A stretch of 64,000 bases of DNA from Zonotrichia leucophrys gambelii (GCF_028769735.1 NC_088179.1:4833501-4897500); one strand, 5' to 3'. Counted from the stretch's first letter, positions 30,427 to 61,268 are shown. Notes: generated by a model not told the origin, from the letters alone. Numbers and translations: made by a program.

Positions 30427-30542
30427 ATGTACCAATGGCTGCTCGCGGTCCTCCGCGCCCTCCGCGACGCCGCCCGCCAGGCCCCGGCCCCGGCCCTCGC
30501 TCTCAGCCCGGAGCCGCCGCGCCGAAAGAAACCGGCCCCCAG
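30427..30542 (+). CDS. SENP2: SENP2 first coding exon
   Basis: The start ATG lies in a weak context (T at -3) but matches the family N-terminus (human MYRWL, here MYQWL). The segment encodes an amphipathic helix-like stretch ([14 protein letters not shown]), then a Pro/Ala-rich region and the basic patch RRKK (residues 32-35). In the mammalian protein the corresponding region carries membrane/nuclear-pore targeting and nuclear-localisation signals. It ends in phase 2. Confidence 0.85.
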
Positions 30543-33500
30543 GTCAGCCCTTCCCGCCGCGCTGCTGCCCCGCCGCTCGGCCCGGTCAGCCCCCTCACGG
30601 CCCGGCGCTCCCCGTGGGGGTGTGGGCAGCCCCTGATTAAGCCCAGGTGTTGCCCATGAGGCGGCCCCCAGGTGCGGGGCTGATTGTGGGTCGCACGCAC
30701 CGGTGCTCGCTGGCTGTGGGTCCCAGGTGTTCCCAATAATCCCTCATTCCCTTTCCGCCGGCACGGGGAGCGGGGCTGGGCATTTAGGGCCGGTGTATTG
30801 GGGAGCAGGGCACACACACACAGCCGTGGGGATGGGGGGTAGGGGTCACGCCATGGATCGAGGCTGTGGCGTGGATAAAAGGACGGTGCCTGCCCACATG
30901 TTAATCATTTTGCTGCTGGGGGCGATGGCCGAAGCCCCTGGGTGCCTGCTGCTCTGTGGGATGTACGGACGGCACTGTGTGCTCTGGGGCTGGGGAAGGC
31001 GGCTGCTCCCTCCCTCCCTCCCTCCCTCAGTGCCCCATGACAGCGACAGAGAGCAGGGAATGTCTCTGCAAGGAGCCCCGTGTTGTGCCCGCAGTTTGCA
31101 CCGAGGAGCAGCTCGGAAGGAATTAGCTCTTGGTGGGGGGGGGAGTAAAAATAGGAACGTTCTTTGTGTTCTGTTCCTAAAGGAGACGTTTTTACTGGAC
31201 TTAACGATGGTGTCAGCTGGTGAAAATCCTTGGGTGGGAAAGGGTGAGGCTGGTGATTGTTTCAAGGGTTTGTCCCCGAGCTGACTCAGCAGGAAGCTGC
31301 TGGAGTGGATGTGAGCAGGGCTGGTATTCCCACCTCGCATTTCCTGTTCTGCCCAAACTTTCCTTTGGGTGGTGTGAGCTTGGATGGCTTAGTGACCTCT
31401 GGAGTGCTTCTTTCCTGGAGGAAAAGGGGAAGCTTTACATGCTAAGGCTTTTTTTGGTGGTAGGGGCAAACACAAAGCACGTGGAGGCATTAACAGAAGG
31501 AGAAAAAGAGGCCTGATCTGCTTTAGTGGGGTGATCAGCTCTCTGGGAGGTGATGCTGGGGAAATAGGAAAGCCCCCTTTGGAAGCTGAGTTGTGCTTGC
31601 AAAACATTGTTCTGTCTGTTCTTCCCCCAGTGTTCTGTCACCTGTGGAAGATCCTGAGGAGATCCCTGCAAAGAGGCCAAAAACAGGTATTGCCTCTCAC
31701 AGAGAGGTTTCATATGCCTGATTTTTGGGTTTGGGGTACCTTGGGGAGCTCTGGATTTTGTACTTTAGGAAGCTGTGGGTTTTTGAGCCACTCCTGTGGC
31801 TGGAGGGACCTGGGCCCATCGATGATGTGGCACTTGGTACATGTGGCAGTGGTGGCCTTGGCAGTGCTGTGGGAACTGTTGGACTTGATGCCCTTAGAGG
31901 GTTTATCCAGTCTTGATGATTCTGAGATTTTCAAGCCAAGTACAAGATGGGAGATCCTGGTCAGGTGAAGGCAGGAAGAGAAGCAGGGAACAACTTTCCA
32001 TCCTGGGAGGGCCATGGATAAATCCTGGCAGGGCATATCCCAGCTCTCCCTGGCACTGAGCCCTGCAGGGCAGCACAAAGAGCATTTTCAGTCAAGGCTG
32101 TTGCTGTTCCATGGGGGGTGTGGAGCTCCCTGATTCCTGCTTGGGGGAGTGGGGGTGCTGCTGGACTGTTGCAGTGTTGTTGAAATGAGCTTTCTGCTCC
32201 ACATGGGATCAAGGAGCTGGGCTGGGGTGGAAGCAGAAGTCCCAACTCCTGTTTCCAGTCCCATTCCTTATGGCCTGATGGTGTGGTTTTTCCAGAATGT
32301 CTCTCTGGGACTAACAAGGAGCCTGAAGAGGTCTCTGTGGCTGCCAAGTTGCCACAGAAGGCAACAAGTAGAAGCCAGGAGACTGAAGAGAGAGGTGACT
32401 TTTTCTTCTCTGAGTCTGAAGATGAGGTGAGCAAGGATTTTGAGCAGGTCTGGGACCCCATGTTACAAAAGCGGTGCCATCAGTGCCCCTGCCTTCTGCT
32501 GCACCCCCATGGGCAAAACCATGGGCTCTGAGTCAGAACACAGCTGACTGGATTTCAGGAAGGGGAGGTGCTTGCTTGGATTCACATTCAGGTTATGCTC
32601 ACCCTGGTACTTGCTTTTATTTCAGGTTGTGTACATTTCTTCTGACTCTTCGTTTGTAGCATCTGCAGAGGATGAGGACGCAACAGAACCTGGTAGGGCT
32701 GACAGCAAATCCTTTACTTGTTCCTTTCTCCTGCTGCTCTGGGGGCTGGTTGCTGAAGGCAAAATATCTGGGTAGCACCCAGGAATAGTGGAGGGTCAGC
32801 TCTGTTTCTTCCCTGCATCCTCTATTGCTTCTGGATTGGAGCCAGGGCTGGGAACAGGCTCCCCAGGGAATGGGCACAGCCCCAAAGCTGCCACAGCTCC
32901 AGGAGAGTTTGGACAACACTCTCAGGGATGCCCAGGGTGGGATGGTTGGGGTGTCTGTGCAGGGCCAGGGGTTGGGCTGGATGATTCTGTGGATCCCTTC
33001 CAACTGGGATATTCAGTGGTTTATCCCAGGATGCTCATGTGGTTGTGGATCCTGGATATTAACTGCCTTGGATGCAGTTCTAGTGTGTCCCAGTGCTGGC
33101 TTGCCAGAAAGAAATTGTTGTAAATGCTGATTTTAGGTAGCAGAGCCTCAGAACCCTTTTGTATTAAGTGTAGGCTGGCAATATTCTGTAGTTGCCAATA
33201 TGAAAATATCCTGAAGCAACATAACACAAATAATACTAGAACTTGAGGGATGAAATGAGAGTAATTTGTCTTTGGTGAAGCTCTTTAAACTCCTATAACT
33301 CCTGTTTTCCTGACCACTTGCTGAGGCTTGTGCTCTTCTCCCACAGACAAAATGCCTTGTGATGCCAGCCCGTGCATGACTGAGGAATCACCATCCTTTC
33401 TTTGTAAGAGAGTTCCATATCTGAGGTAAAAAACCTTCTGTTTTCTTCCACTTCTGCTTTTTAGGGTTTCTTGCCTTTCACTTTCATCCTTGAACTTCCT

Positions 33501-36500
33501 CTGTTGCCCAACATCCATATTTGTGTCCACAGAGCAACATTTTTCCATGTTCTGTGACTTGTCCTAGCTGCCATACTGAGTTAGATCTTAGCTATGTTCT
33601 TGTCTTTGACCAATTTTAAACTTTCCCTTTAAATCCAAACAGTTGATGGACTCAGGAGATCAGAGAAAGATGAACAAGTTCAACACTCTCACCTCCTGTG
33701 GTAGGAGGAAGTGTTGAACTTGGGAAGAGGCTGAGACCAGGAATGCTAACAGAAAAAAACTACAACTACACAAAAAAAAATCCCCAAAAACCCTAGAGAA
33801 TTTCCATTTCCCCAGAGAATTTCCATTTCCCCAGGGAATTCCATTGGGAAACCCTTTTATGTTTTTCCTTTAAGAGTGGTCAGCTACTGCCACAGCTCAC
33901 CTAGAGAGATGTTGGGAAAACACTCCCCAACATGGTCCTGGCAGCCTGCTGTTCCTCCTTGAATCAGGAGGTGCTAATTAAAACCTAATTAATAAATCAG
34001 GAGCTTTGAATGGTCTCTTAACACCATTTCTTCTGCCTTTGTTGTTTGCAGCCTGAGTAGGAATAACCACATCCGAGCTGCTCCTGAGAGCCCTGTCACA
34101 CCCAGGCCCCCCATCAAGGAGCCAGGTCCCCACGCTCCTGGAGTCAGTGGCACCAGGAGGCCTTTGTGTGCTGCTGAAGAGGTAAATTGGGGAGCAGGGA
34201 ATTGTTTTGGGATGAAACAGCTGTGGAGTTCCTGTACAGTTAGGCTGAGACAAAAGGAAGAGCTGGGAATGCTTGCTAAAGTCTCTTTTTTCCTTTCTTT
34301 CTGCAAGGATGTTCAGCAAGCAGAAAATAAGAAATACAAAGAGCTCTTGAGTCTGTTCAAAGAGAAATATTCTGGAAGACTTCCTTCTCGACGATCAGCA
34401 AGACTCAACAAGTAATTATGAGCAAAATAACCCTTAACTTTCTGGGGGTGAGTTTGTCGTGTGTGGAAGGGGAGGAGAATTGATCTTTCCTACTCTCAGG
34501 GTTCTGGGCAGAATCAAATGTAATGATTGGAAAAGTGGAGACAGAAAATTTGACTTGTATGTTCAGTATGCCTGAGCTGAGAGTGGCCAAACTTCTGGAT
34601 GTGAACTCCTCAAAATGCCCTTTGCATCTTGTCATGGAACCAGTGACAGCATGGCTCTGTTAAGGATTAAACAGCCTAATTTTACTTTATATATTTCTGT
34701 TGCTTTCATTTAGCCAGTTGTGTACAAATAGCCGTGTGCTCTGCAGTGAATTGAGGTGCACTGGTAACAAATCACCTGTAAAAACTCTGTCCTTTTCTTC
34801 TGCTACACCCAAGAGTTCAAACCAAGGAACCAGGGATGACTGGGAGTCCCCTGAAAGAGCAAAAACCCAGAGGTGCCTCTCCACCTGTGCCACAAAGGAC
34901 CAGTGAGTATCCCCAGGGCTGCTCAACTCTTGGTACAAGTCCAGCCCAAACAGGGCATTTTCCTCATTATTGGCTAAATTTGGTTTGTGAAGGTTTTACT
35001 GAGGGGCAAGAACTGGTTTAAAAATGGTATTTGGGAGCTGTGGCAGTGCAGTTTGTAGCTGGATGTGACCCCACTGCACAGGAGAAGGTTGTAGCACCTG
35101 TTTTACCTGCTTTTTTTTGTACAAGGGGAGGGGGATATTTGACTCTGCACCCTCAGAACTGCACTTTATCCCTTTTTAGTGCTAGACAGGACTAATTCCA
35201 TAAAAGCAGAGCTTCCAAAACAAGTAACCTGATTACTTGTATATTTAATATTGCCCCAGGGTTTTTTTTTTCCCCTGTTCATTACTTAAACACTTTTTCA
35301 TCACTAATTCTTTCATATCTTGGACTTTGTGACATGATCATATGGGGATTAAAATGATTTCTGAGCAGGTGCCAGGGTTTGAACTTCTGAGTTGAAAATG
35401 CTGATGAAATGTCTGTGATGTCACCCAGAAACTGAGAGCTCTGTGCAGCTGCTGGAATGGGAAATCACCTCCCTGTTCTCATATTGCTGCTTCTCCCTGC
35501 AGGTGTCAAACATGGGGATGTTTTCAGCCCCCAGCTGCCTCAGAGGGGTGTCATGATCAGGTGAGAGTCTCTGCTAAGCATGGCTCTTGTTTCTTTTGGC
35601 TCTGTCAGCCTCCAGAAGCCCAGTCCTGTTCAGTGTCTCAGTGCTGGGGGAGAGGAGCAGCTGGTTTGAGGAACTGCTCACAGCCAGTTGTCCCTCAAAT
35701 CCAGCTGCCCTGTCACAGCTGGGCAGCTGTGGGATGTGCTGGGTGTTTTTTGGGAGAAGGAAGTGGGGGTTGACAGCCCAGGTTGTCCCTGGATTTGCAG
35801 AATTGGTTTTTGCTCCCCAGAGTCTTTCTGCCACACCATGAATGAGCTGGCTTTGCATTTCCTGTGCATCCTGAGCAAAAGGAGTAGGGAGCTTGTAAAA
35901 CCTGGGGGACTGAGGCAGATTTTGAGGCTTGCAGGATGCCTTGGGTTGGAATGGATCCAAAAGGGAGCACTGCTGTCCCTCAGGGGACAGTGAACTCTGT
36001 GGTGGCAGGATGGGAGTGCAGGAGTGAAGGGAAAGGGACTTTGGGCTGCAGCTCCAGGAGGAATTTTGCTGTGGCAGCCTCGTGCCATCCTCTTCCTCCT
36101 CTTAGAGGGCAGATGGGGGCAGAGAGAGGTTTGGTTGTGTCAGATGTGGTTTGGGGTGATTTTGTCCCTGTTCTCTTTCCCCCTTAGACACGAGCACTGT
36201 ATTGAGCTGTGCATTTGTCTTGTGTTAAATTGTCACTGTCCCCTAAGCTCAAGGGAAGAGGGGAAGTAACTGGTGGAGTGGCATTTGTCACCAAGAGATC
36301 ACAAAGCACTTGATAAAGGAAGTGCTGGTTGCTTCCCTGTTTTCCAAAGATTAAAACTGAGGAAAAAAAAAAAAGGAGTTTGGCACCTGATGGTGGAAGA
36401 AAGTTTGTGAAGCTTCCAGCTCTTCTTCTGTCCTGGTCTGGCTGCTACAGAAGGAGTGGGGAAGGAGACAAATGTTGTCATGTGTCAGAATCAACCTTGA

Positions 36501-39500
36501 AAAAGCATTTCTTGTGCAGAAGGTGAATTTTGGAGAATTTCATGGGGCAGTGTGGATATCCAGCTCATTTCTCTTTCTTTTCTTACAGTTACTACACACC
36601 CCCAGAAGACTCTCGTGGTCAGGGAAAACGAGAGAAACAAGCTGCTTCAGTGGTAAGCTTGAGTTAGTCACTGCTTCACTTGGTTTTCTGGAAAATATAA
36701 CTTACCTCTGCTCAGGACTGAGATCCAAAATAAAATTTGAAGGGTGGAAATCAGAAATACTTACCTTGATCTCAGCTTGATACCTGCATGTGAAGGTTGT
36801 GCTGGGGATGTTAATCCAAGCCCAAGGAAAGCCCTGCCTCTCTGGGCACAGTTGGAATGCAGTCACCAATCAAATGGGACTTTGGGGATGGCTGCTGGGA
36901 TGTGTTTACACAACCCTTCACAGTTTCTTGCAGGATTCTCTGCCCTGTCCCCCCAGCAACCCCTTGTGCTTTTCTCTGATTTCTGTCCTTGTGCCTGGCA
37001 GGGCCAGCGTGAAGCCGAAGTCCCCCAAAGAAAGTTATTCCAGTTCCATGTGACACCTGTCCTGTCCAAAGACCTCTTCTTTGTGGACAGTGAGCCACTG
37101 CCTTGCCTGGAAAAGCCAGGAGATGATCTGGCTCCACTGACAGAGGTACCTGTGCTTAGCAGCAAGCCAGTGCTGGGGCAGGTTCAGCCTGCAAGGCTCC
37201 TTGCTCTGGCACTGCACTTGGAGCCTTCTGGGGGGCTGGCGTGCTCCACCAGCCCTTCCCCACTGAATCCTTTCTTCCAGGCCATGGAGAGCGAGATCTC
37301 TGCTGCCTTTGACAGTGGTGAGCCTGAGGACATCCTGAGCAGGGCCTTCAAGCTGACTGTCACCCGTGAGGACATCTGCACCCTGCAGCCCCTGGGCTGG
37401 CTCAACGACAGGGTATGGGATCCTGCACTTGCTGGGAAATCCCCCCTCCCTGGGCTGCTCCAGGAGCTCCACTGCAGAGCCCAGAAATAGCTGTGCACTC
37501 CTTATTTTGGGTACTGTGTGGGCTGCTGTTTCTGGAAGCTTTCACTTGCATGATGCAGCTCCCAGGAGTCAGTCTGGGTTATCAGAGTGGGTGTGGGGGC
37601 TTTAACCAGCAGCACAAGTCCTCCAGTGTGAAATTCTGGGAGCAAAAGCTGCCAAGCTGGAGTTTTCTCAGCTCAAGGGTGGCCAGCAAGGACAGGTTGC
37701 TGTCTTTTTAATTTAGTGTCTTATCTCACTTTGCCTCTCTCTGTTCCAGATCATGAATTTCTACATGGGTCTTCTTGTGGAAAGAAGCAAGAAGGAAGGA
37801 TATCCAGCAGTCTATGCTTTTAATACCTTCTTTTATTCTAAGCTGAGCTCTACTAGCCACAAGGGAGTAAAGAAATGGACTAAAGATGTGGATATCTTTG
37901 AGCACGATGTCATCTTCGTGCCTATTCACCTCAGAATTCACTGGACACTGCTGGTGAGTCAAACTGGCTTTTTATTTAGGGGATGGGGAGGACAAAATTA
38001 GCAAAGTCCTTTAGTGTTTGAGGTGTGCTTTGTCTAAGTCACCTTTTAACCCCAGGTCATAGACCTCCGAGAGAAAACCATCAAATACTTTGACTCCTTG
38101 GGACAGAAAGGAGACCACATTTGTAAAACTGTCTTGTGAGTAGCTGCTTTTGCTTCTTTTATCCCTTCTGGTTGTTTTTGAGGCATTTTCTCCTCTCCAT
38201 GTGAAGTGTTTGTGCCCTGTCCCATGGTGCTGCTCACTTTGTACATCTTCTGTTGTGCTCAGTGTTTTGAATCCTTCAGAGTGTCAGAGGTGCCGCACAT
38301 CCTGAGTGTCTTTGTCACTAAAAACCCTTCATCCAGCAGCTTTGTAGGGTGAGAGCAGGAGAGCAGCCTCACAAAGACAAATCCCAGAATCACTGAGGTT
38401 GGAAAAGCCCTCCAGGATCACTGAGCCCATCCCATGGCTGATCCTCACCTTGTCACCAGCCCAGAGCCCTGTGCAGAGCCTTCCTGCCCTCCCCACTCCC
38501 ACCCAGCTTGGTGTCACCTCCAAAGGCACTGAGGGTGCCCAGTCCCCTCTTCCAGGTCATGGATAAGGACATTACACAGGGCTGGGCCCTGGGGAGCCCT
38601 GCTCACACCCCTCACTGTGTCTCTAAAATGGGAATTTTCCCTCCACATTCCTTAAATCCTCTGCTGTGAGGATCCTCTGGCATTTCACTGCAATTTATCT
38701 TCCTGACACCTTTCAACAGCTTTTTTTGTTGTTGCCCTAAATCAGGGAGATGAAAAGTGATTTTTGTGTTGTTTTCAACAGAAAATACCTGGAAGAGGAA
38801 AGCAGGGAAAAAAGAAACATTGAATTGACTGCTTCTGAGTGGACTCTTCACAGCATGGGCACAGAGGTATGGGAGCAATGCCTGGATTTGGAATGGGAAC
38901 TAGAACTCCTTGTCACAGAGGATTTAACACTGCCCAGGCAAGCAGAGGGAGATGATGTGCAGTTAACTGGGATTGTTCCTTGGGTTTGGGAGTGGTAAAT
39001 GGATTATAGAAATAGGTTTGCAGGAGTAGGTGTGGGTCAAATGTGTGCTACAGCCAGATTGCTGTTCTTTCAAGACAGATAAAAATTCTCCATGTTTTTG
39101 TATTCCTCAGGAGATCCCTCAACAAAACAATGGAAATGACTGTGGAGTTTTTGTTTGCAAATTTGCCGATTTCATCTCCAGAGACAAACCCATCATCTTC
39201 ACCCCGGTGAGAGGGGGGTGTAAACAGCTCCAGCCTTTCCCACACCCATGTGGGAGCCAGGGAAGCTGCACAGCAGCTGGGGCAGGGGCTGAGGGTTGTT
39301 CCTCATGTCTGGTGTTTGATTCTTGGGCAAGATCATGGAATCATGGAATCCCAGGGTGGTTTGGGTTGGAATGGACCTTAAGGACCATCTCATTCCAATG
39401 CCAGGATGGTGCAGCCAGGGGTTTAGGATATCTGGCCTTTGTAGCTCTTGGTGAAATAGGTTTCTCCCTTGGAAAACTTCCCCCTGGTTATTTACCAATG

Positions 39501-39781
39501 TGCTGATATTTCAGGGACATTTAATAAAGAAATGTGGGTGTTTTGTTGGGTGGTTCTGTCACCCTGGTGTGAAACCCGCCTTGTACCCAACTGGCAGGTG
39601 CTCAAAAGCAGCTTCCCACTCAAGAATTCCCTGGGTGTTAATGGAGCTTTCCTGCCTCTTTCTCCCCTGGCTTCCCATGTGATGGATTTTTCCTGTTTCT
39701 TTTCAGGAACACATGCCTTATTTCCGCAGGAAGATGGTGTGGGAAATAATCCATCAGCAGCTGCTGGGAGACATGCACTGA
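30427..39781 (+). CDS. SENP2: SENP2, SUMO-specific protease (17 coding exons)
   Basis: Exons: 30427-30542, 31631-31686, 32296-32426, 32626-32692, 33347-33425, 34052-34181, 34308-34411, 34814-34902, 35503-35560, 36589-36652, 37002-37145, 37281-37412, 37750-37953, 38056-38135, 38782-38866, 39111-39206 and 39707-39781. All are GT/AG and consistent in phase, giving 569 residues. The C48 protease domain occupies roughly residues 347-569. The triad reads His454 (IHW), Asp471 (YFDS) and Cys524 (GNDCGVF), with oxyanion Gln518. These enzymes mature SUMO precursors and remove SUMO from targets, in the nucleus and at nuclear pores. The call is SENP2 rather than SENP1 from the N-terminus ([15 protein letters not shown], a basic NLS-like stretch) and from IGF2BP2 next door. 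Parts of the catalytic domain (HMPYFR) look SENP1-like. The N-terminal half is divergent, so exons 3-11 rest mainly on splice sites and phase; the exon 8 acceptor was chosen because only it keeps exon 11 open. Confidence 0.87.
31006..31029. repeat. (CCCT)n microsatellite in SENP2 intron 1
   Basis: About six CCCT/TCCC units. Confidence 0.85.
31795..31945 (+). mobile_element. CR1 LINE fragment in SENP2 intron 2
   Basis: GATGTGGCACTTGGTACATG, GGTGGCCTTGGCAGTGCTG and a GATGATTCTGAGATTTTC terminus match the CR1 3' region. Confidence 0.75.
32835..33030 (+). mobile_element. CR1 LINE fragment in SENP2 intron 4
   Basis: GAGTTTGGACAACACTCTCA, GGGCCAGGGGTTGGGCTGGA and CCCTTCCAACTGGGATATTC form a CR1 3' end with the GATATTC tail variant. 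Confidence 0.85.
37281..38135 (+). CDS. SENP2: SENP2 protease-domain exons 12-14 (His/Asp)
   Basis: Exons 37281-37412, 37750-37953 and 38056-38135 encode the start of the C48 fold ([15 protein letters not shown]), the central sheet ([32 protein letters not shown]) and the Asp strand ([16 protein letters not shown]). His454 and Asp471 of the triad are present. At the exon 12/13 junction the normally conserved WLNDE(V/I)INFYM reads WLNDR-IMNFYM. Confidence 0.9.
38380..38610 (-). mobile_element. CR1 LINE fragment in SENP2 intron 14
   Basis: Reverse complement of CR1: CCCAGAATCACTGAGGTTGG ... CACCCAGCTTGGTGTCACCT ... CCAGGTCATGGATAAGGACA ... GGGCCCTGGGGAGCCC. Confidence 0.8.
39111..39206 (+). 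CDS. SENP2: SENP2 exon 16 (catalytic cysteine)
   Basis: Encodes [21 protein letters not shown], which carries the oxyanion Gln and the nucleophilic Cys524. It is 96 nt, phase 0 on both sides, with a clean polypyrimidine tract and acceptor. Confidence 0.93.
39342..39430 (-). mobile_element. Short CR1 fragment in SENP2 intron 16
   Basis: CATGGAATCATGGAATCCCA, GGTTTGGGTTGGAATGGACC: the extreme CR1 3' end, reversed, about 90 bp. Confidence 0.8.
39707..39781 (+). CDS. SENP2: SENP2 last coding exon
   Basis: Encodes the C-terminal helix [20 protein letters not shown] and then GDMH and TGA. The family usually stops at or just after HQQLL/HRKLL, so there is a short four-residue tail. Confidence 0.93.
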   Translation, partial: EHMPYFRRKMVWEIIHQQLLGDMH

Positions 39782-39925
39782 TAGGGAAACACTGTTCTGT
39801 GAAAGAGTAGTATTTATTTCTTATTGTTTAGGTAAGACAAGATAAATATTAACTTATGTAAGAGCCTTATTGTATGGGAGGTTACTTGTTAATAGAGTAA
39901 TTTATTTTTTAATTGAAAACTGATC
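39782..39925 (+). other. SENP2: SENP2 3' UTR (short)
   Basis: AT-rich sequence follows the stop. I see no canonical AATAAA. Candidate weak signals are GATAAA near 39841 and AATAGA near 39891, followed by T-rich sequence. The real 3' end may be further on. Confidence 0.4.
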
Positions 39926-40844
39926 TGCTGTCTCTGTGCGGTTTTTAACTTGCTCCCCATCTGAAGAACCGGGGCTGTCTCCTCTCCTGGTGGCCCTGGG
40001 GACATCCCTGTGCTGCTCCTGACCCAAAGACCCACAAGATCCCTGCAGAGGGGCTTTGTCTGTATCTGCTTTCACTGATTGTGCCAGATTGAACCAATCT
40101 CAGGGCAGATTCTCCCAAGAATGAACAATTCCAAAGACACTCGTGTTTTATCCTTACAAATAATTAATTGGGGATAATTAATCTTCCCTGAGGATGCAGA
40201 AGATCTGAGCATGAGGATGCAGCAGCTGGGAGTGTTTGAGGTGTCCTTTCCCCCTTCCCTTTGGTTCCTCCTGTTTGGGGCTGCAGTTTTGAATGTCCCA
40301 GCTGCCACCAGAGCAGCATTCCCAGTGCTGGAGGGGTGGGAGGGAAGAGCTTGGCTCTGGAGCTCATGGAGAGGAGTCCCTCATTGTGGCACCTGTCAGC
40401 ATCCCAGGCAGCCCCATCCTGCCCCCAAAGGCCATCCCAACGCCATTTAGTGCCTTTCCCAATGGATATTCCATCCAGGGAGGGAGAGGTGGCTTTGTGA
40501 TGGCCACACTTCCCAGGTCCCAGGGTAAAACGACACCTGGCACTGCCTACAACGCCATCCAGCCCTTCCCTCCCTGGCAGCAGGGAACTGGGCACCAGAG
40601 AGGAACTCCCAGCCGTGACCACCACAAGGAACCCCAAAGAAAGAAACAGAGAGCAGGCTCAGGCTCTGGTTAGCTGGATATATTTCTCTTTGTTGGTGTC
40701 TCAGGTTGGTTTTCACAGAACACTTTGCAGTAGAGGAAAACGCAGATTCGCAGCCCACGGGAGCGGCGCTGGCACCGGCGCCTCCGCTCCCATCCCTGCT
40801 CTGCCCATCGGCTTTCACCGCTTCCATCCATCACCTGGATTTGC
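39926..40844. other. Convergent intergenic gap between SENP2 and IGF2BP2
   Basis: About 0.9 kb between the two probable polyadenylation regions. No repeat or open frame of note. Confidence 0.5.
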
Positions 40845-40857
40845 TTAAACCCTTTTT

Positions 40858-41066
40858 TTTATTCTTGTGTTTGGCTTTTTTATTTTTCCCTTTTTTTTTT
40901 TTTGTTCTTTTTAACCATTTCTCAAGCTTTCTCCGAAGGAACAGCCACTGGCTCTCGGCTTGCAGGAGACTACGGAAGAGCTCTGGGACACGGGGGATGG
41001 TTTCCTTCTTCCACCTCGCAGCTGACTTGGTCGAGATCATTTTTCCAACTCGGTTTTTTTTTATTA
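40858..41066 (-). terminator. IGF2BP2 candidate polyadenylation signals
   Basis: Three AATAAA hexamers on the minus strand at 41066-41061, 40884-40879 and 40863-40858, embedded in A-rich (minus strand) sequence. Which one is used is not visible. Confidence 0.5.
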
Positions 41067-41146
41067 CAAAAATAAAAAAATGCTCCAACTATCAGTTTTA
41101 CAAGGCATACAAAAATCTCTAAAAGGGCAACACAAGCGCAAGGTGC

Positions 41147-41169
41147 TGAGGTACGAAAACCTGAGGTAG
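41147..41169 (-). promoter_or_regulatory. Paired let-7 seed matches in IGF2BP2 3' UTR
   Basis: On the mRNA strand, CTACCTCA (8-mer match to let-7 nucleotides 2-8 plus A1) occupies 41169-41162, and TACCTCA (7mer-A1) occupies 41153-41147. They are 15 nt apart start to start, in the spacing range described for cooperative miRNA sites. Both lie upstream of every polyadenylation signal I found. Confidence 0.6.
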
Positions 41170-42097
41170 TTTTTCTGTGTGTGTGTTGGGAGGGTTATTT
41201 GGGTTATTTTTTCTTTTGAAGCCAATTTTGCTGGTTGGGTTTTCCAGCCCTGGGCTGACAACCTCTTGTAAATGTTTTTTTCACCCATTTCCCCCTCCTC
41301 TCCCTGCAACAGGGATCTTTTCCCCAAAGATCCCAGTCCAAAGCAGGCAGGGCTGGTGCTGCCCATCATTCTCCAGGGATGTCAGTGCTGGGCAGTGATG
41401 GAGAGAGGACAGACAGACAGAAAGGGGGGACAGAACAGATGCAAACCCCGCTTTTGGAGTCCAAAGCAAAGAGGAAAGGGTGTGTGAAGGAGAGGAACAA
41501 TTCCTACACGAGGAATCTTCTTGGCTCCTACAGGCCCTGCTCTTCTCAAAGCCCTTCAGAAATTGCTTTTTAACACTTATTCAGTATTTTTTTCCCTGCT
41601 GGTGATCCTACAGCTCTGCTCTACGGTGCATTAGAGAACCAATGAACCAGCTCCTGCCATTAAACCTCTAGAAAAGCCTGCTTTTGCTAAAAACAAACAT
41701 CCCCCCTCCCCCAAAAAATTTTTAAAAAGTGAGTTAAAAAATAAAATCTTACAAAACTTAAAAATCGGCGTTAGTTCCGTTACTGATATATTAATTCTAA
41801 ATTAACGGGTGCCACGGCCCCCCCAGGCCGGGCGAGCTCCTCGGGGGTGGAATGGGCAGGTTTGGGGAGAATTCCAAACTAAAAGCCACCTCTCTCTCTG
41901 CCTGGGTTAGTCTGACTGACTGGCGGGGAGCGGCGCGGGAGGCGGTGGAGTAAGGCGGAAGCTGCGGGCTGGAGAGAGCCCCCCGTGCCCCGGGCTGCCA
42001 GCTGGGGGGCTCGGGGGTCTTTGGTTTGTCCCCTGACCTGCTGGGGCCGGCGCTGGCGGCGGGGGGTTACATTCGTCGGGCGGTGCTGGCGGGAGCC

Positions 42098-61268
<19,171 letters not shown>

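Larger units (their letters stand above)
40845..42097 (-). other. IGF2BP2: IGF2BP2 3' UTR
   Basis: The region runs from the TGA at 42098 to a cluster of minus-strand AATAAA signals (plus-strand TTTATT at 41061-41066, 40879-40884 and 40858-40863), so transcripts may end at two places about 200 nt apart. It is AU-rich and holds two let-7 seed matches. Confidence 0.65.

Noticed and set aside
34714..34813. Upstream part of the open frame at SENP2 exon 8 as ordinary coding sequence
   Set aside because: Using this acceptor leads to a stop early in exon 11; kept only as a possible unproductive alternative.
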